The position numbers and the translations under genes are program-made. A DNA stretch of 49,614 nt, from contig CAZMQV010000017.1 of assembly GCA_964568675.1 (NCBI GenBank), positions 1 through 49,614 on the forward strand, read 5' to 3'. A model generated the notes under the pieces. The model made no database searches. It had not been told where the DNA came from and saw only the letters and a program-made list of their open reading frames with translations. Within the stretch, counting starts at the first letter, position 1. Every line of letters begins with the position of its first letter. Positions 49,560 through 49,614 of the stretch are shown piece by piece. The stretch comes from UPXZ01 sp964568675 (GTDB lineage Bacteria > Bacteroidota > Bacteroidia > Bacteroidales > Paludibacteraceae).

Positions 49560-49614
49560 GCCCAAATGGTGGAATTGGTAGACACGCTAGTTTCAGGGAC
49601 TAGTGGCCGCAAGG
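49560..49614 (+). tRNA. tRNA-Leu (CAG), partial at the window edge
   Basis: The start GCCCAAATGGTGGAATTGGT and AGACACGCTAG are typical of the long class II leucine tRNA. The anticodon stem CTAGT/ACTAG encloses TTCAGGG, giving anticodon CAG. The variable arm begins and the sequence ends at the window border. Confidence 0.9.

Overview
The window looks like chromosomal DNA of a member of the Bacteroidota, most likely an uncultured Bacteroidales. The evidence is AT-rich DNA, promoters of the TTTG / TAnnTTTG type (for example upstream of the tRNA-Gly at 49421), no clear Shine-Dalgarno sites, and accessory families common in that phylum: four-helix-bundle proteins of the 23S rRNA intervening-sequence type, AAA_14/DUF4143 ATPases and a GxxExxY protein. 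Almost everything from 1 to 44.65 kb is on the minus strand and forms one long surface-polysaccharide (O-antigen or capsule) locus. From 44.96 kb the strand switches to ordinary genes: an MFS transporter, a phosphosugar mutase, a YhcC-type radical SAM protein, tRNA-Gly and the start of a tRNA-Leu.

Read in the direction of transcription (right to left), the locus starts with the ABC exporter Wzm (44.65 kb), Gmd and Wzt. A CDP-sugar block follows (RfbF, RfbG, an epimerase, transketolase pair B). Next come five glycosyltransferases, a large GT-C-like membrane protein, a cupin and a perosamine-synthase-like aminotransferase. A possible undecaprenyl-phosphate-sugar module follows (GT-C-like protein, GT-B enzyme, EamA/SMR-like small flippase, DPM1-like GT2). 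A tightly overlapping operon at 24.3-17.05 kb encodes a GNAT acyltransferase, ACP, SDR, transketolase pair A, AMP-ligase, LuxE and LuxC. Then come a frameshifted GT-C paralogue, RffA (TDP-4-amino-4,6-dideoxygalactose synthesis), acyltransferases, more glycosyltransferases, a FemAB/GNAT-like protein, a DUF354 protein and the first 11 codons of WecB at the left edge. GDP-perosamine, TDP-Fuc4N, a CDP-6-deoxy sugar and a WecB-derived amino sugar are therefore plausible building blocks, exported by Wzm/Wzt.

The ACP / AMP-ligase / LuxE / LuxC / SDR / transketolase / GNAT operon is the most interesting metabolic system. It appears able to activate, reduce and extend an ACP- or enzyme-bound acyl group, which may end up as an unusual acyl decoration on a 4-amino sugar.

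The second striking aspect is genomic. The locus is full of small passenger genes and gene stubs. Passengers are two intact and two broken four-helix-bundle genes, three intact AAA ATPases with PD-(D/E)XK-like C-termini plus one relic, a deleted YhcG/DUF1016 gene and a GxxExxY gene. Stubs are truncated copies of wecB, the DUF354 gene, a hexapeptide acyltransferase, rffA, a wecD-like GNAT gene and a GT2 gene. The four-helix-bundle units are bordered by 7-bp-period repeats, in places arranged as inverted repeats. Each intact ATPase has its own palindrome or tandem repeat at its promoter. Several passengers sit exactly between a truncated 5' copy and the full copy of a neighbouring gene, which points to repeated cassette insertion at gene boundaries.
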